NCBI GenBank assembly: GCA_903932145.1
Contig: CAIZFE010000043.1
Span: 32,860-96,859, forward strand
Reading direction: 5' to 3'
Length of the DNA stretch: 64,000 nt
DNA from: an uncultured Rhodopila sp.
Lineage (GTDB): Bacteria > Pseudomonadota > Alphaproteobacteria > Acetobacterales > Acetobacteraceae
Under the pieces are notes generated by a model, which searched no databases, was not told the origin of the DNA, and saw only the letters and a list, made by a program, of their open reading frames with translations. Position numbers and translations under genes: made by a program. This document shows positions 1 to 8,702 of the stretch, in pieces; position 1 is the stretch's first letter; every line of letters begins with the position of its first letter.

Positions 1-2
1 TG

Positions 3-737
3 TCTGAACATCCGGTACCGCCCGGACTGCCGAAATATGGTTACCTATTGGAAAATGCGGGTGTTCCGGTTGGCGTGCTTCTCAGCATCTTTTCAATGGG
101 TCCGGCTGATGATGCCAGTGCGCTTCGGTGCAATGTCTCGAGCTGGTACGTGGAACCGGGGTTCAGAAGCTACGCACCCCTGCTGGCCTCTCGGGCCTTA
201 AAGCATAAAGACGTGACCTACTCGAACCTGTCGCCCGCTCCGCACACATGGTCCACCTTGGTGGCCCAGGGCTACAAACCATTCTCCAGCGGACTATTCG
301 TTTCTCTTCCCTGGCTTAGCGGTTCGGTGGCCGGCTCGCATGTTGAAGCAATTGCTCCCGGCACGTCCGCCGACGAAACCTTATCCTCTTTCGAGCTCCA
401 ATTACTAAGGGATCACGCTCAATATGGTTGCCTGAGTTTAATCTGCGAACTCAACGGCCGCAGGTTTCCGTTCGTCTTTCGCGTAGGACTAAAATTCGGT
501 GTGATACGACGGGCAAATCTGATTTATTGCCGCGATCTGAACGACTTTGTCCAATTCGCCGGGCCCATCGGACACTATTTGGCACGGCGCCTGATCCCGC
601 TGGTCGTTATCGACTCAAACGGACCGATCCCCGGGTTGGCCGGCATATTCCGTGATGGCCGGCCGAAATTCTACAAGGGACCCGATCGGATGCGTCTGGG
701 GGATGTCACTTACAGTGAGCTTGCGATGTTTGGATGA
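3..737 (+). CDS. GNAT-like acyltransferase, 5' end outside window
   Basis: The frame is open from the first bases, so the gene begins upstream; 244 residues are visible. The stretch SSWYVEPGFRSYAPLL resembles the acyl-CoA-binding motif region of GNAT-fold N-acyltransferases. The following NLSPAPHTW segment fits a branch annotated simply as acyl-CoA acyltransferase in alphaproteobacteria. An internal TTG at 48 is not needed as a start because SEHPVPPGLPKYGYL is already in frame ahead of it. The gene converges on the ACP/ligase/SDR operon and could supply an acyl-transfer step to it, but opposite orientation leaves that unproven. The acceptor substrate cannot be read from sequence. Confidence 0.7.
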   Translation, partial: SEHPVPPGLPKYGYLLENAGVPVGVLLSIFSMGPADDASALRCNVSSWYVEPGFRSYAPLLASRALKHKDVTYSNLSPAPHTWSTLVAQGYKPFSSGLFVSLPWLSGSVAGSHVEAIAPGTSADETLSSFELQLLRDHAQYGCLSLICELNGRRFPFVFRVGLKFGVIRRANLIYCRDLNDFVQFAGPIGHYLARRLIPLVVIDSNGPIPGLAGIFRDGRPKFYKGPDRMRLGDVTYSELAMFG

Positions 738-918
738 ACGAGACGGATCGGGCCCCATCCGGAAAACGTGGACTCGATCCGCGATGCTGCTGGCTTGGTG
801 ACCTTCGTCTACACGCTTGGCCGATGCTCGAAACCATTCCTGCGCTCGACCGATTGCCTCATCGTTTGCAACGCGGGTTTGCTTGAATCAAACGGTGACG
901 GAACGCGCCGCATGTAAA

Positions 919-1671
919 TCAGGCTGTGTTTCCCGCATCGATCGTCATGACGGTCCCGGTGATATTGCGTGCCTTCTCGCTGAACAGGAAATCCACCGCA
1001 TCTGCGACATCCGCGATCTGTGCCATCCGTTGCAGAGCGCTACGCCGTGCGATTTGCGCTTTCTGGGCCGTATTCAGATCGTGTGTCATTTCGGTATCGA
1101 GAAAACCTGGAGCCACCGCGTTGACGGTAATCCCGAGCGGACCAAGTTCGCGGGCGAGAGATCGCGTGAAACCCACAAGAGACGCCTTGGTCGCACTGTA
1201 AGCCGACAAACCGCTATAACCGGTTGCACCGACAATTGACGATACATTTACGATTCGGCCGCCCATTTTGGTCGTTCCGACCTGTGCGCTCATCATTGAT
1301 CGGACGATGTATTTTGTCAGTATCAACGGCGACAGGACATTCAGCCGCACCAGCCGCTCGATCGCGGCATCCGCCATGTTCGCCAATATCCCGCTGGAAC
1401 CGAGCCCGGCGTTGTTCACCAAACCATAGAACGGCCCGAACTCGTTCCGTAAAGTTTTCCCAAGATCCGCAATCCCATCGATATCCGACAGGTCGAACGC
1501 TCGGAAGTGCAGCGCGCCCTTTTGCGCCAGGGCTACTTGGTCCCGGGCGCCCGCCATCAGGTCGCCCTGCTGGCGAGCAATGGCAATGACCTGAAATCCG
1601 GAAGACGCGAGTGCCACAGCGATTCCCAGACCCAGCCCCCGGCTACCGCCGGTCACCAGAACGTTACGCAT
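919..1671 (-). CDS. SDR oxidoreductase, FabG-like ketoreductase
   Basis: A 250-residue short-chain dehydrogenase. Visible motifs are the NADP-binding TGGSRGLGLG at residues 6-15, NNAG, the serine in NVSSIVG, and the catalytic YSATK. It ends with the common MTIDAGNTA-type terminus. FabG-like members reduce 3-oxoacyl-ACP to 3-hydroxyacyl-ACP. The ATG at 1671 is chosen because it opens directly into the Rossmann strand MRNVLVTGG; the longer frame upstream lies inside the ligase gene. It overlaps the ligase stop by 8 bp, so translation is probably coupled. With an ACP and a ligase in the same operon, reduction of an ACP-bound 3-ketoacyl group is the most economical inference. Confidence 0.85.
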   Translation of the reverse strand: MRNVLVTGGSRGLGLGIAVALASSGFQVIAIARQQGDLMAGARDQVALAQKGALHFRAFDLSDIDGIADLGKTLRNEFGPFYGLVNNAGLGSSGILANMADAAIERLVRLNVLSPLILTKYIVRSMMSAQVGTTKMGGRIVNVSSIVGATGYSGLSAYSATKASLVGFTRSLARELGPLGITVNAVAPGFLDTEMTHDLNTAQKAQIARRSALQRMAQIADVADAVDFLFSEKARNITGTVMTIDAGNTA

Positions 1672-3055
1672 GCGGGCGCACCAGCTTGCCGGACTCCGCG
1701 ATCTCCAGCGATGCAACCGGATGCAGCGTGGCGGGAATCTTGTGACGGGGTAAGACGCGCCGGCACGCCTCCAGGATTTCGGCCTTGATCGTTTCGAACG
1801 GGATGCCTTGGGCGGATGGCCTGACGACGATGTCCGCTGCGATGACCGCACCGGTAATCGGATTGGGCCGCGCCCTCGCCCGAACCATTTGCACGGCCGG
1901 GTGCTGATTGATCACCGCCTCGACCTCTTCGGGATGCACCTTCTGGCCGCCGACATTGATGATGCCTTCCCTGCGTCCGACGAAGTAATATCGATCGCCC
2001 CGCAGTTCCAACATGTCCCCGGTGTCAACAAAGCCCTCTGCGTCCGTTAGCACCTTTCCATCGCCGAGGTAGTGCGATGCCGTGCGGGCCGAACGAATGC
2101 GCAGGGACCCGTCCACCACCCGCATCTCTGCCTTGGCTCCTGGCTGGCCGATCACGGTGGCGGGAAAACCCGCCAGCCGGTCGCGCACGTCAAAGGCGAC
2201 CCCGGCCTCGGTGGAGGCGAACGCGTGCGCGATGTCCGCCTTCGGGTAGGCGGCAGCCAGGCTGTTCAGAACCGCCTGGTCCGCAACCTCACCAGACAAG
2301 CGAACGTAACCTGGCTGGATTTCCCGGGCAGCCGGCGTCATCAGGGCGCGGCGCCAATGGGACGGCGTTCCCGAGATATGTGTCACACCAGATCGGCCGG
2401 CTCGCACCAGGAAGTCGCTCACGGTCTCGTTGGCCTGTGACAATACCATGGAGCCGCCACCGAGCAGTGCCCGTAGCAGTATCTGTAATCCGCCGTAGCG
2501 ACGGACGTCATAGAACGTACTCCAGACGGCGTCGTTGGCGACCGCCAACCCGTCGTCAAGCGGCCCGGTCAGACTGGCAAGTGTGTGAACCACGATCTTG
2601 GGCCGCCCGGTCGTGCCCGAAGTAAACAACAGCCAATCGGTCACCCGGTTGCGGCGAGGGATATCACTGACGGGCAGCAGTTTGTCACGCAGGCAGACCA
2701 AAGTCGTGCCGTCAGGCGGTTGCGACCCTGGACCGGTTCCGTCGGATACAATGACATCGACCTCCGCCTCGGCGATCACAGCCGGTAAATGCTCTGGCGC
2801 AAGATCCGGAGGGCACAATAGTAAGCGACGCGCGATGCCATCCAGTTGCAGCAGCGCGGCCACCGCTGGCAATTGCCGGGCTGACGATATCAGAACGGAC
2901 TTATCGCGCAGCGTTTCGACGCCCCCTTCGAGGTTCCCGGCATGACCGAGGTCAGCCAGGCGCAGGTCGCCGGATGCGTCGGAAACACGACGCGTGTCAG
3001 ACAGTCCCGCCCTGGCGGTCAGATCCCAGAGCGCGCCGCCTCTATGCTGGTGCAT
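1664..3055 (-). CDS. AMP-forming acyl/aryl ligase (ANL superfamily)
   Basis: A 463-residue adenylate-forming enzyme that should activate a carboxylic acid as acyl-AMP and pass it to a thiol. Core motifs are present: LLFTSGTTGRPK (A3), VDTGDMLEL (A7), VGRREGIINVGGQKVHPEEVE (A8-A10 region), and the terminal lysine in ESGKLVRP that drives adenylation. It is shorter at the N terminus than most 500-550-residue CoA ligases, as in stand-alone domains that load carrier proteins. Its start overlaps the ACP gene by 14 bp and its stop overlaps the SDR start, so it is likely to load the neighbouring ACP. The acid substrate is unknown. Confidence 0.85.
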   Translation of the reverse strand: MHQHRGGALWDLTARAGLSDTRRVSDASGDLRLADLGHAGNLEGGVETLRDKSVLISSARQLPAVAALLQLDGIARRLLLCPPDLAPEHLPAVIAEAEVDVIVSDGTGPGSQPPDGTTLVCLRDKLLPVSDIPRRNRVTDWLLFTSGTTGRPKIVVHTLASLTGPLDDGLAVANDAVWSTFYDVRRYGGLQILLRALLGGGSMVLSQANETVSDFLVRAGRSGVTHISGTPSHWRRALMTPAAREIQPGYVRLSGEVADQAVLNSLAAAYPKADIAHAFASTEAGVAFDVRDRLAGFPATVIGQPGAKAEMRVVDGSLRIRSARTASHYLGDGKVLTDAEGFVDTGDMLELRGDRYYFVGRREGIINVGGQKVHPEEVEAVINQHPAVQMVRARARPNPITGAVIAADIVVRPSAQGIPFETIKAEILEACRRVLPRHKIPATLHPVASLEIAESGKLVRPHA

Positions 3056-3287
3056 GTTCGTACAGCGCGATCAAATCACCGACGGTGACCGGGAAGAAGC
3101 CGTTATCGTCACGCGAAAAGGGGTCGAAACCCAGCTTGTCCTCCAAGGAGGCCACCAGCACGGCGATACCCAATGAATCAAGACCCGTGTTGAGCAGCAG
3201 CGTTCCGTCCGTCAACGCTGGCGCCGGCTTGCCCTGGCTTACGCAAATGCTACGGATCTGTTCAATAATCGTTGATCGGATCGACAT
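3042..3287 (-). CDS. Acyl carrier protein
   Basis: An 81-residue stand-alone carrier protein. The phosphopantetheine attachment site is Ser38 in LNTGLDSLGIAVLV, followed by the acidic helix LEDKLGFDPF and a VTVGDLIALYEH C-terminal helix typical of ACPs. It is separate from the housekeeping fabD-fabG-acpP context; its neighbours are a ligase (14 bp overlap), an SDR and a heme-oxygenase-like protein. This fits a dedicated carrier for a small specialised pathway. The Shine-Dalgarno is weak (GGAAA about 8 nt upstream). It needs a phosphopantetheinyl transferase encoded elsewhere. Confidence 0.9.
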   Translation of the reverse strand: MSIRSTIIEQIRSICVSQGKPAPALTDGTLLLNTGLDSLGIAVLVASLEDKLGFDPFSRDDNGFFPVTVGDLIALYEHAPA

Positions 3288-3317
3288 GATTGTTTCCGGG
3301 TCTGGATGTTGGACGAT

Positions 3318-3956
3318 TCAGACAAGCAGTGCCGGGGCGGCCTCGACCAAAATATGCCGGAAGCTTTCCCACAGAGGCACGACATGTTCGGTGGGCCGCA
3401 AATGCCGGCTGAGCGCCCCGTGGCCGCTTTCAGGATCGGTATCGAATTTGATGTGTTCGACCAGAAAATGTCTGAAGGCCCGCAGCGCGTCGCTGTTCCA
3501 GTCCTGACAGGTCAGGATCGCCCGAAACACCCGCTCCAGACCGCCATCTTCGTAACTGGCGATGCTTTGGGCGCGCGCCTGGGGTCCCATGGCCCGAACA
3601 CTCCGCAGGTAGGATTGGCCAATACGATCCAACCTATAGCGCCGATCCGCATCGATCGGCGACAGTTCCAAGGCTCGGCGCATGAATTCGTCATGATTCA
3701 TCCGCTCATCTGCGGCCGCGACATTGGGCCACGGCGACAGATTGCTCGTGTCGCACTCGCCGGTTTCGAGCTCTTTCAGTTTTTCGTCATCAGGATGCAG
3801 GCTGCGCGCCAACATCAGGTTTTCGCGAAACTGGATCGAAAAATAGTAATAAATCACCGCGACATTCGTCAGATCGAATGCCGACAACTCCTTCCAGTTA
3901 AGGTCCTCGATGGACTCAACGATGGATTTGTAGGATGTGTATTCGGAAACCTGCAT
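3318..3956 (-). CDS. Heme-oxygenase-like (putative diiron) protein
   Basis: A 212-residue, helix-rich protein. Candidate metal ligands lie in ERMNHDEF (Glu84, His88) and HFLVEHIKFDTDPESGHG (His163, Glu167, His168, Asp172, His179). Spaced Glu/His/Asp residues on helices are the pattern of heme-oxygenase-fold oxidases (UndA/HDO and DUF3050-like proteins). Those enzymes use O2 and iron to oxidise small or carrier-bound substrates. This is the first gene of the operon, 30 bp upstream of the ACP, so it may act on an acyl-ACP or on the pathway product. Family membership is a judgement from motif layout; no close characterised relative is recognised. Confidence 0.55.
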   Translation of the reverse strand: MQVSEYTSYKSIVESIEDLNWKELSAFDLTNVAVIYYYFSIQFRENLMLARSLHPDDEKLKELETGECDTSNLSPWPNVAAADERMNHDEFMRRALELSPIDADRRYRLDRIGQSYLRSVRAMGPQARAQSIASYEDGGLERVFRAILTCQDWNSDALRAFRHFLVEHIKFDTDPESGHGALSRHLRPTEHVVPLWESFRHILVEAAPALLV

Positions 3957-4745
3957 AATTCACCTGTTCAGGACTGTGTGATCGATCGGTTGAACATGAC
4001 CACCCGAAATTGTTGGTTTCTTTTAAACTTCCACCTTCTTGATGGACGGAAGTCGCACGGATAGCCACATCCCGCGGATCATTGAGGTTTCCTCGCAGCT
4101 AAAGCCAAATAATTGAGTATTCGAGACGTCATTGAGGGTCGCCGCGTGTTGGTGCAACGGGAGACAATCAGGCCGCCGCTATCGTTCCGCCGGCCCGAAC
4201 CGACGGCCGTTATCGATATCACAAGAACCCGACGCCGTCTCAGGCTTGGCTTGCTCGATCTGAACCCAACTATAAACCATCGACGCACCCCATGGGACCG
4301 GCGTTGGACTTTATCGTTCGCATCGAGCCGCGAAGGGCAAGTCTCGATCATTGATGTTTGGTGCGCCGCGCCATTTATGGCAAATCACGAGTTGATAACC
4401 ACACACCATCACAACGAAAAGAATGGCCCACAAATCCCGCTTTGGCCGACAATGCCCGTCAAAACCCTGGATCAGCTATGCGTGGTCGTTTTATTGTCAC
4501 ATACGTAATTTTTATATTGCTGGAAATTTACCTGGACCAAACGGTAACGGCCCCAGCGTCGGACACCGCCCAGAGCGGGTTGGACAGATCGTTTTGGACT
4601 TTCGCCTGCGCCGGCGCCGCGGATCGATTGCTTGCCGACAAAATTTCGTGACCGGCGCATCAAGGTGCGTGTCGAGCGTGCCTCGTTGTGACCTCCCCGT
4701 TTCGATCATGCAAATCACCTTGCGATGACGATTCGTGTCGCTTTT
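3957..4745. other. 789 bp without a recognisable gene
   Basis: This holds the upstream region of the ACP-pathway operon and the 3' flank of the minus-strand binding protein. Frames up to about 130 codons occur on both strands, but their translations are Arg/Pro-rich and look non-biological. The stretch near 4370-4540 is visibly AT-richer than its surroundings. No convincing hairpin, promoter or remnant was found. Confidence 0.6.
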
Positions 4746-6356
4746 TTACCGGTCCAGCCAGACATCCTCCAGGCGCCAACCGTTGAAGATGCTGTTCACC
4801 ATCACCGTCATATTCTTCACCTCCGGCCGCCAGCAGGTTCCGCCGCGCAGGTAGTAGATCATCGGGCGCACCGCCTCCCGGGTCAGCTTTTGGTCGATTT
4901 GCCAGGCGATCTGCTTGCGCGTGTCCTGATCCCGCTCTGCCGACTGCCGCGCGATCAGGGCATCGACCTCCTTGTTGCAGTAATCCATGTAGGTGCGAGA
5001 CCCGCACGCATAGTTCTCGGGGTAGTTCTGGTCGGGATCATCGACGCCGTTGCCGACCTGACTCAGCGCGATCTGATATTCACGGCGGATCAGCTTCGGC
5101 ACCCACAGCGCGGTTTCGACCGTCTCCAGGTCCGCCTCAATATAGATATCCTTGAGCTGGCCTATAAGGATGACCGACGCATCGCGATAGGTCGGCAGGT
5201 TCCGCGTGGACAGCTTCAGCTTCAGCGGCTTGTCCGGCCCGTAGCCATGCGCGGTCATGATCGCCCGCGCGTTTTCCCGATTTTTCGCGATGTCGGGATC
5301 GTAGCCCGGCAGTTCCCGCTGCATCGCCTCCGGCATACCCCATCGCCCTTCTGGCAGAGGTTGCATGGCGGTTCCGATATCGCCTTTCCCCTGCGTCAGG
5401 ATGTCCACGAAGGCTTTGCGGTCCAACGTCATGGCAACCGCACGTCTGACATCCAGGTCGTCGAACGGAGGCACCGGGTTCATCAGCACGTTGGCCGCGA
5501 CATTCATCGGAGAGATGTCGCAGATCGCCTCCGGCATCTGGGCTTTCACGTCGGCCACCAGCGGGACGGTCAGTTCATACGGGAAGATCATGTCGAACTG
5601 ACCTGCCACAAATGCCAGCAGCGCGGTCGAGCGGTTGGGAATAATTGTGTATTCGATGCCGTCGAGATACGGCAAGCCTGGTTTCCAGTAGTGGGGGTTG
5701 CGGACGACCTTAATACTTTGATTGCTCTTATAGGATTCGAACATGAACGGGCCGGTGCCTATCGGTCTCTGGCGCATCTCCCTGGGTGAAACATGGCACG
5801 GATAAACAGGTGTGAAGCCGGATGCCAGCAATGCCAGCAACGCTGGCTGCGGTGCTTTTAAATTGAATATCGCTTCATGGTCGCCATTAACCGTGACGCT
5901 TTCGACATTGGCGTACCAGCCTTTTCGGAAATTGACCTTGAAATTCTCTTTCGCTTTGCCGGCCAGCAGATCCCACGTGCATTTCACGTCCGCGGCGGTG
6001 AAAGGCTTGCCGTCATGCCAGGTGACACCTGTCTGTAAAGCGAAAGTCAGTTTTTTGCCGTCCTCACTCCAGGTCCAGCTTGTGGCGAGATCGGGCACGA
6101 TCCCGTCGAGACTGTTCTGCCGAACGTGTTGATCGAAGAGGACGAGGTTATTGAACACACCCATCATTGGCAGCACGACGGAAATGGTCCCCTCCTCATG
6201 GATCGACATACTGGCCGGGCTGTCGCGGTGGGTGATGCGGAGCACGCCGCCGTGCTGCTGCGCCAGGGCGTGCCCCAAAGCGATGCCGAACACCCACACA
6301 ATTGGAACGATACGCAGAAAAAGCAGCCACGCCTTGCTTCGGACAGCGCATACCAT
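4746..6356 (-). CDS. Dipeptide/oligopeptide-type ABC solute-binding protein (SBP family 5)
   Basis: A 536-residue periplasmic binding protein. It has an N-terminal signal ending near ALA-QQ, the early family signature GVTWHDGKPFTAADV, the PIGTGPFMFESY segment, and PPFDDLDVRRAVAMTLDRKAF. These mark the Bacterial extracellular solute-binding protein family 5 (DppA/OppA/NikA). The ATG at 6356 is chosen because GGAGG sits 9 nt upstream; the frame continues 25 codons further but lacks a comparable site. No permease or ATPase gene is adjacent, so it is an orphan binding protein. The ligand could be peptides, sugars or metal chelates and cannot be decided here. Confidence 0.9.
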   Translation of the reverse strand: MVCAVRSKAWLLFLRIVPIVWVFGIALGHALAQQHGGVLRITHRDSPASMSIHEEGTISVVLPMMGVFNNLVLFDQHVRQNSLDGIVPDLATSWTWSEDGKKLTFALQTGVTWHDGKPFTAADVKCTWDLLAGKAKENFKVNFRKGWYANVESVTVNGDHEAIFNLKAPQPALLALLASGFTPVYPCHVSPREMRQRPIGTGPFMFESYKSNQSIKVVRNPHYWKPGLPYLDGIEYTIIPNRSTALLAFVAGQFDMIFPYELTVPLVADVKAQMPEAICDISPMNVAANVLMNPVPPFDDLDVRRAVAMTLDRKAFVDILTQGKGDIGTAMQPLPEGRWGMPEAMQRELPGYDPDIAKNRENARAIMTAHGYGPDKPLKLKLSTRNLPTYRDASVILIGQLKDIYIEADLETVETALWVPKLIRREYQIALSQVGNGVDDPDQNYPENYACGSRTYMDYCNKEVDALIARQSAERDQDTRKQIAWQIDQKLTREAVRPMIYYLRGGTCWRPEVKNMTVMVNSIFNGWRLEDVWLDR

Positions 6357-6612
6357 CGGCTTTTTCCTCCCGGCCGAGCTTGCTGCCCGTGCTTGAACCG
6401 TAGCGTTGCACGATTGAAGGGGGCGACTCAATCAGCCATTCGGGTCGCGTGTGCGTTACGGTGTACCAGCCGCGCGTTGATGCTCGCGTCTGGTTTCCAA
6501 AAAAATGGCGATGGCGTGGAATGGTCCACAGCGACCGCGTGTTTCCCCGGGGCATGAATGACGGGCGCTGAAGCGATGGGTTTCAGCTTTCTTCAGATTG
6601 AAAGGCCATACC

Positions 6613-6939
6613 ATGCGTAAGCTTTTGTTTTCTGGCTTCACCGCGCTCGCGCTTGTGGGCATCGCGGGATCGGTGGCAACCGCGCGGGCTCAGGATGCAA
6701 GCGAGATCGTGCCGGACCGCCACGACTATGGTTACCACCAGAATGATAATGGGCGCTCGGGGGGTGACTATGGCAGGGGGCGCTACGACAATTACGACCG
6801 TCCGAAGTACCAATACGACAACGACAAATATGGCAACCATGATCGTGACCGCCCTGGCACCGGCTATCCTTATGGCCAAGGCAGCGGCTGGGACTACGGA
6901 CACGGCAGCAGCGGCGGACGGAAAATCATCCCGCTTTGA
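6613..6939 (+). CDS. Small secreted Tyr/Asp/Gly-rich protein
   Basis: A 108-residue protein with a clear signal peptide (MRKLLFSGFTALALVGIAG, cleavage after ARA). The mature part is almost entirely Asp, Tyr, Gly, Asn, Arg and His, with repeats such as YDNYDRPKYQYDNDKYG. It has no cysteines and no folded-domain pattern, so it is probably an unstructured envelope or periplasmic protein. The ATG at 6613 fits the signal peptide better than the TTG 15 nt upstream. A strong rho-independent terminator follows at 6950-6989. Function is unknown; similar low-complexity exported proteins exist in alphaproteobacteria but without an assigned role. Confidence 0.7.
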   Translation: MRKLLFSGFTALALVGIAGSVATARAQDASEIVPDRHDYGYHQNDNGRSGGDYGRGRYDNYDRPKYQYDNDKYGNHDRDRPGTGYPYGQGSGWDYGHGSSGGRKIIPL

Positions 6940-6949
6940 TTAATAGGCC

Positions 6950-6989
6950 CGGCCGTGCCAGTCCTCAAATTCGGAAGCTGGCACGGCCG
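6950..6989 (+). terminator. Rho-independent terminator
   Basis: An 11-bp perfect GC-rich stem, CGGCCGTGCCA paired with TGGCACGGCCG, encloses an 18-nt loop and is followed by TTTAGTCTGTTGTTT. It lies 10 nt after the stop of the secreted protein gene and ahead of the convergent phosphoesterase. Confidence 0.8.
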
Positions 6990-7032
6990 TTTAGTCTGTT
7001 GTTTGCGCACTTATCCTCCGCCCGGACAATAC

Positions 7033-7749
7033 CTAATCCCAGACAATCGCCTCTCGCGCGACTGCCACGGTGCCGTTCCCGCGTAGCCTCACCACATTCA
7101 CTGTCTTCGCCAGATCCGGAGACCCCGAGTAATACGCCGGCACCGTCGTGCCCGTCCCCACCTCGGCCGCCCGGTTCCAATGGCCCAGCGCCAGATAATC
7201 CGATCGGGTCGCCTCGATTTCAGCATTGCTGATCAGCCAGGATGGACGCAGCGGCGGCACGCCGTCGTCCTCGTAATGGCCGTGTGCCAGGGTGACGTGC
7301 CAGCGCGCCGTCCTCAGCCGAGGCTCCCGCAAAGGCACCATATTGTTGTAATCGACGTGCGCGTGGCCCCAGACCTCCAGGTCATGATCCGGGAAATGCA
7401 CGGTCAGGTCGTGCGTGACCCCGATGATGTGGACATGCGGCAGTTGGTTCAAACCACCCCGCAGCCAGACCGAATCCGACGTCACCGGGTCATGATTGCC
7501 CGGCAGCACGATCACCGGCACATCAACTTCGTTCAGCATGGCGACACATTGCTCGATGATCGCGGCGGACTGACGGTTGTTGTCGAAGATATCGCCGACC
7601 AGCAGGACGTAATCGGCGCCGTGCGCCTTCGCGGCGTTCAGCACGACGCGCAATCCGGTCGTGCCGTCCTCTCCATACGGACCCTGATGCGGGTCATCAT
7701 CGACATGCAGGTCGGAACTATGCACCAAAACGATATCGGAGGACGTCAC
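7033..7749 (-). CDS. Calcineurin-like metallophosphoesterase, SbcD/Mre11-like
   Basis: A 238-residue protein with the complete two-metal phosphoesterase motif set: DLH (Asp13, His15), GDIFDN (Asp53), GNHD (Asn85-His86-Asp87), LAHGHYE (His156, His158) and GHWN (His190). The domain layout resembles the nuclease domain of SbcD/Mre11-type DNA repair phosphodiesterases, but it stops without the capping domain. No SbcC-like ATPase gene is adjacent. It could equally be a free-standing nucleotide or phosphodiester hydrolase. It is transcribed divergently from the GST gene across a 128-bp gap. Confidence 0.85.
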   Translation of the reverse strand: MTSSDIVLVHSSDLHVDDDPHQGPYGEDGTTGLRVVLNAAKAHGADYVLLVGDIFDNNRQSAAIIEQCVAMLNEVDVPVIVLPGNHDPVTSDSVWLRGGLNQLPHVHIIGVTHDLTVHFPDHDLEVWGHAHVDYNNMVPLREPRLRTARWHVTLAHGHYEDDGVPPLRPSWLISNAEIEATRSDYLALGHWNRAAEVGTGTTVPAYYSGSPDLAKTVNVVRLRGNGTVAVAREAIVWD

Positions 7750-7877
7750 GTTGAAAACCCGGTCAGTTACAGCCCTCCATCAGACCGGTGCCGGCGCCGC
7801 CCGTCAACCGTCATTGGCCTGATCCGCCGGTTCGGGGTAGCATCCACGTCAACCACAACAGAGAGGAACCAGGCACC

Positions 7878-8603
7878 ATGATCGACCTGCATTACTGGCC
7901 CACGCCGAACGGCAAAAAGGTGACGATCCTGCTGGAAGAAGCCGCGATTCCGTATAACGTCGTTCCGGTGAACATCGGCCGCGGTGACCAGTTCACCCCT
8001 GCATTCCTGAAAATGAACCCCAACCACCGCATGCCGGTGATGGTCGATACCGCCCCGGCCGGTGGCGGCGAGCCGATCGCGATCTTCGAATCCGGCGCCA
8101 TCATGATGTACCTCGCCGAGAAAGTCGGACGCTTTTACCCGCAAGACCTGCGCGGCAAATACGCGGTGACCGAGTGGCTGATCTGGCAGATGGCCAACCA
8201 AGGCCCGAAATCCGGCGAATGCGGCCATTTCCGGCGGCTTGGAGACAAGCAGGGCGATCAATCCTATGCCGTGCGCCGCTTCACCGATGAGGTAAACCGC
8301 CTCTACGGCGTTCTGAACAACCGGCTGCACGAAAGCAAATACCTGGCCGGCAACGACTACACAATTGCCGACATGATCTCGTATCCGTGGACGGTGAACT
8401 GGAAGGCGCAAGGTCAGGACATCGAGGAATTCAAATACGTGAAGCGCTGGCAGGAAGAGCTTGCCGCTCGGCCGGGCGTCCAGCGCGGCATGGCGGTTGG
8501 CGCTGATCTGTCTGAAGACGTGACGAAACTCTCGCAGGAAGAACAGGATCGTCGCGCCAAGATCATGTACAACCAGCGGGCACGGCCGGTTCCGGCAGAA
8601 TAA
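7878..8603 (+). CDS. Glutathione S-transferase, YfcG/disulfide-bond oxidoreductase type
   Basis: A 241-residue GST. The thioredoxin-like N-terminal domain contains PTPNGKKVTILLEE and NPNHRMPVMVD followed by ESGAIMMYLAEK. The helical C-terminal domain ends in NYTIADMISYPW, the N-capping box region of GSTs. The Thr/Asn-based active site (TPNG rather than Tyr or Ser) is typical of YfcG/YghU-type enzymes, which act as glutathione-dependent disulfide oxidoreductases. The ATG at 7878 is preceded by AGAGGA; the upstream in-frame extension has no signal for a start. A second gene of this class (YghU-like) lies at 46839-47714. Confidence 0.9.
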   Translation: MIDLHYWPTPNGKKVTILLEEAAIPYNVVPVNIGRGDQFTPAFLKMNPNHRMPVMVDTAPAGGGEPIAIFESGAIMMYLAEKVGRFYPQDLRGKYAVTEWLIWQMANQGPKSGECGHFRRLGDKQGDQSYAVRRFTDEVNRLYGVLNNRLHESKYLAGNDYTIADMISYPWTVNWKAQGQDIEEFKYVKRWQEELAARPGVQRGMAVGADLSEDVTKLSQEEQDRRAKIMYNQRARPVPAE

Positions 8604-8702
8604 GAAAGCCCCGGCAACGCCGCCGATCGCCGGCCTCAACATTCGCCGGGGTGCGGCGCCCGATACCGCCCAGACAGCAACCGACAACTTCAGGACTTCT
8701 TT

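Noticed and set aside
4725..5789. A 354-codon plus-strand frame opposite the first binding protein
   Set aside because: It is antisense to a protein with a signal peptide and family motifs; no independent support.
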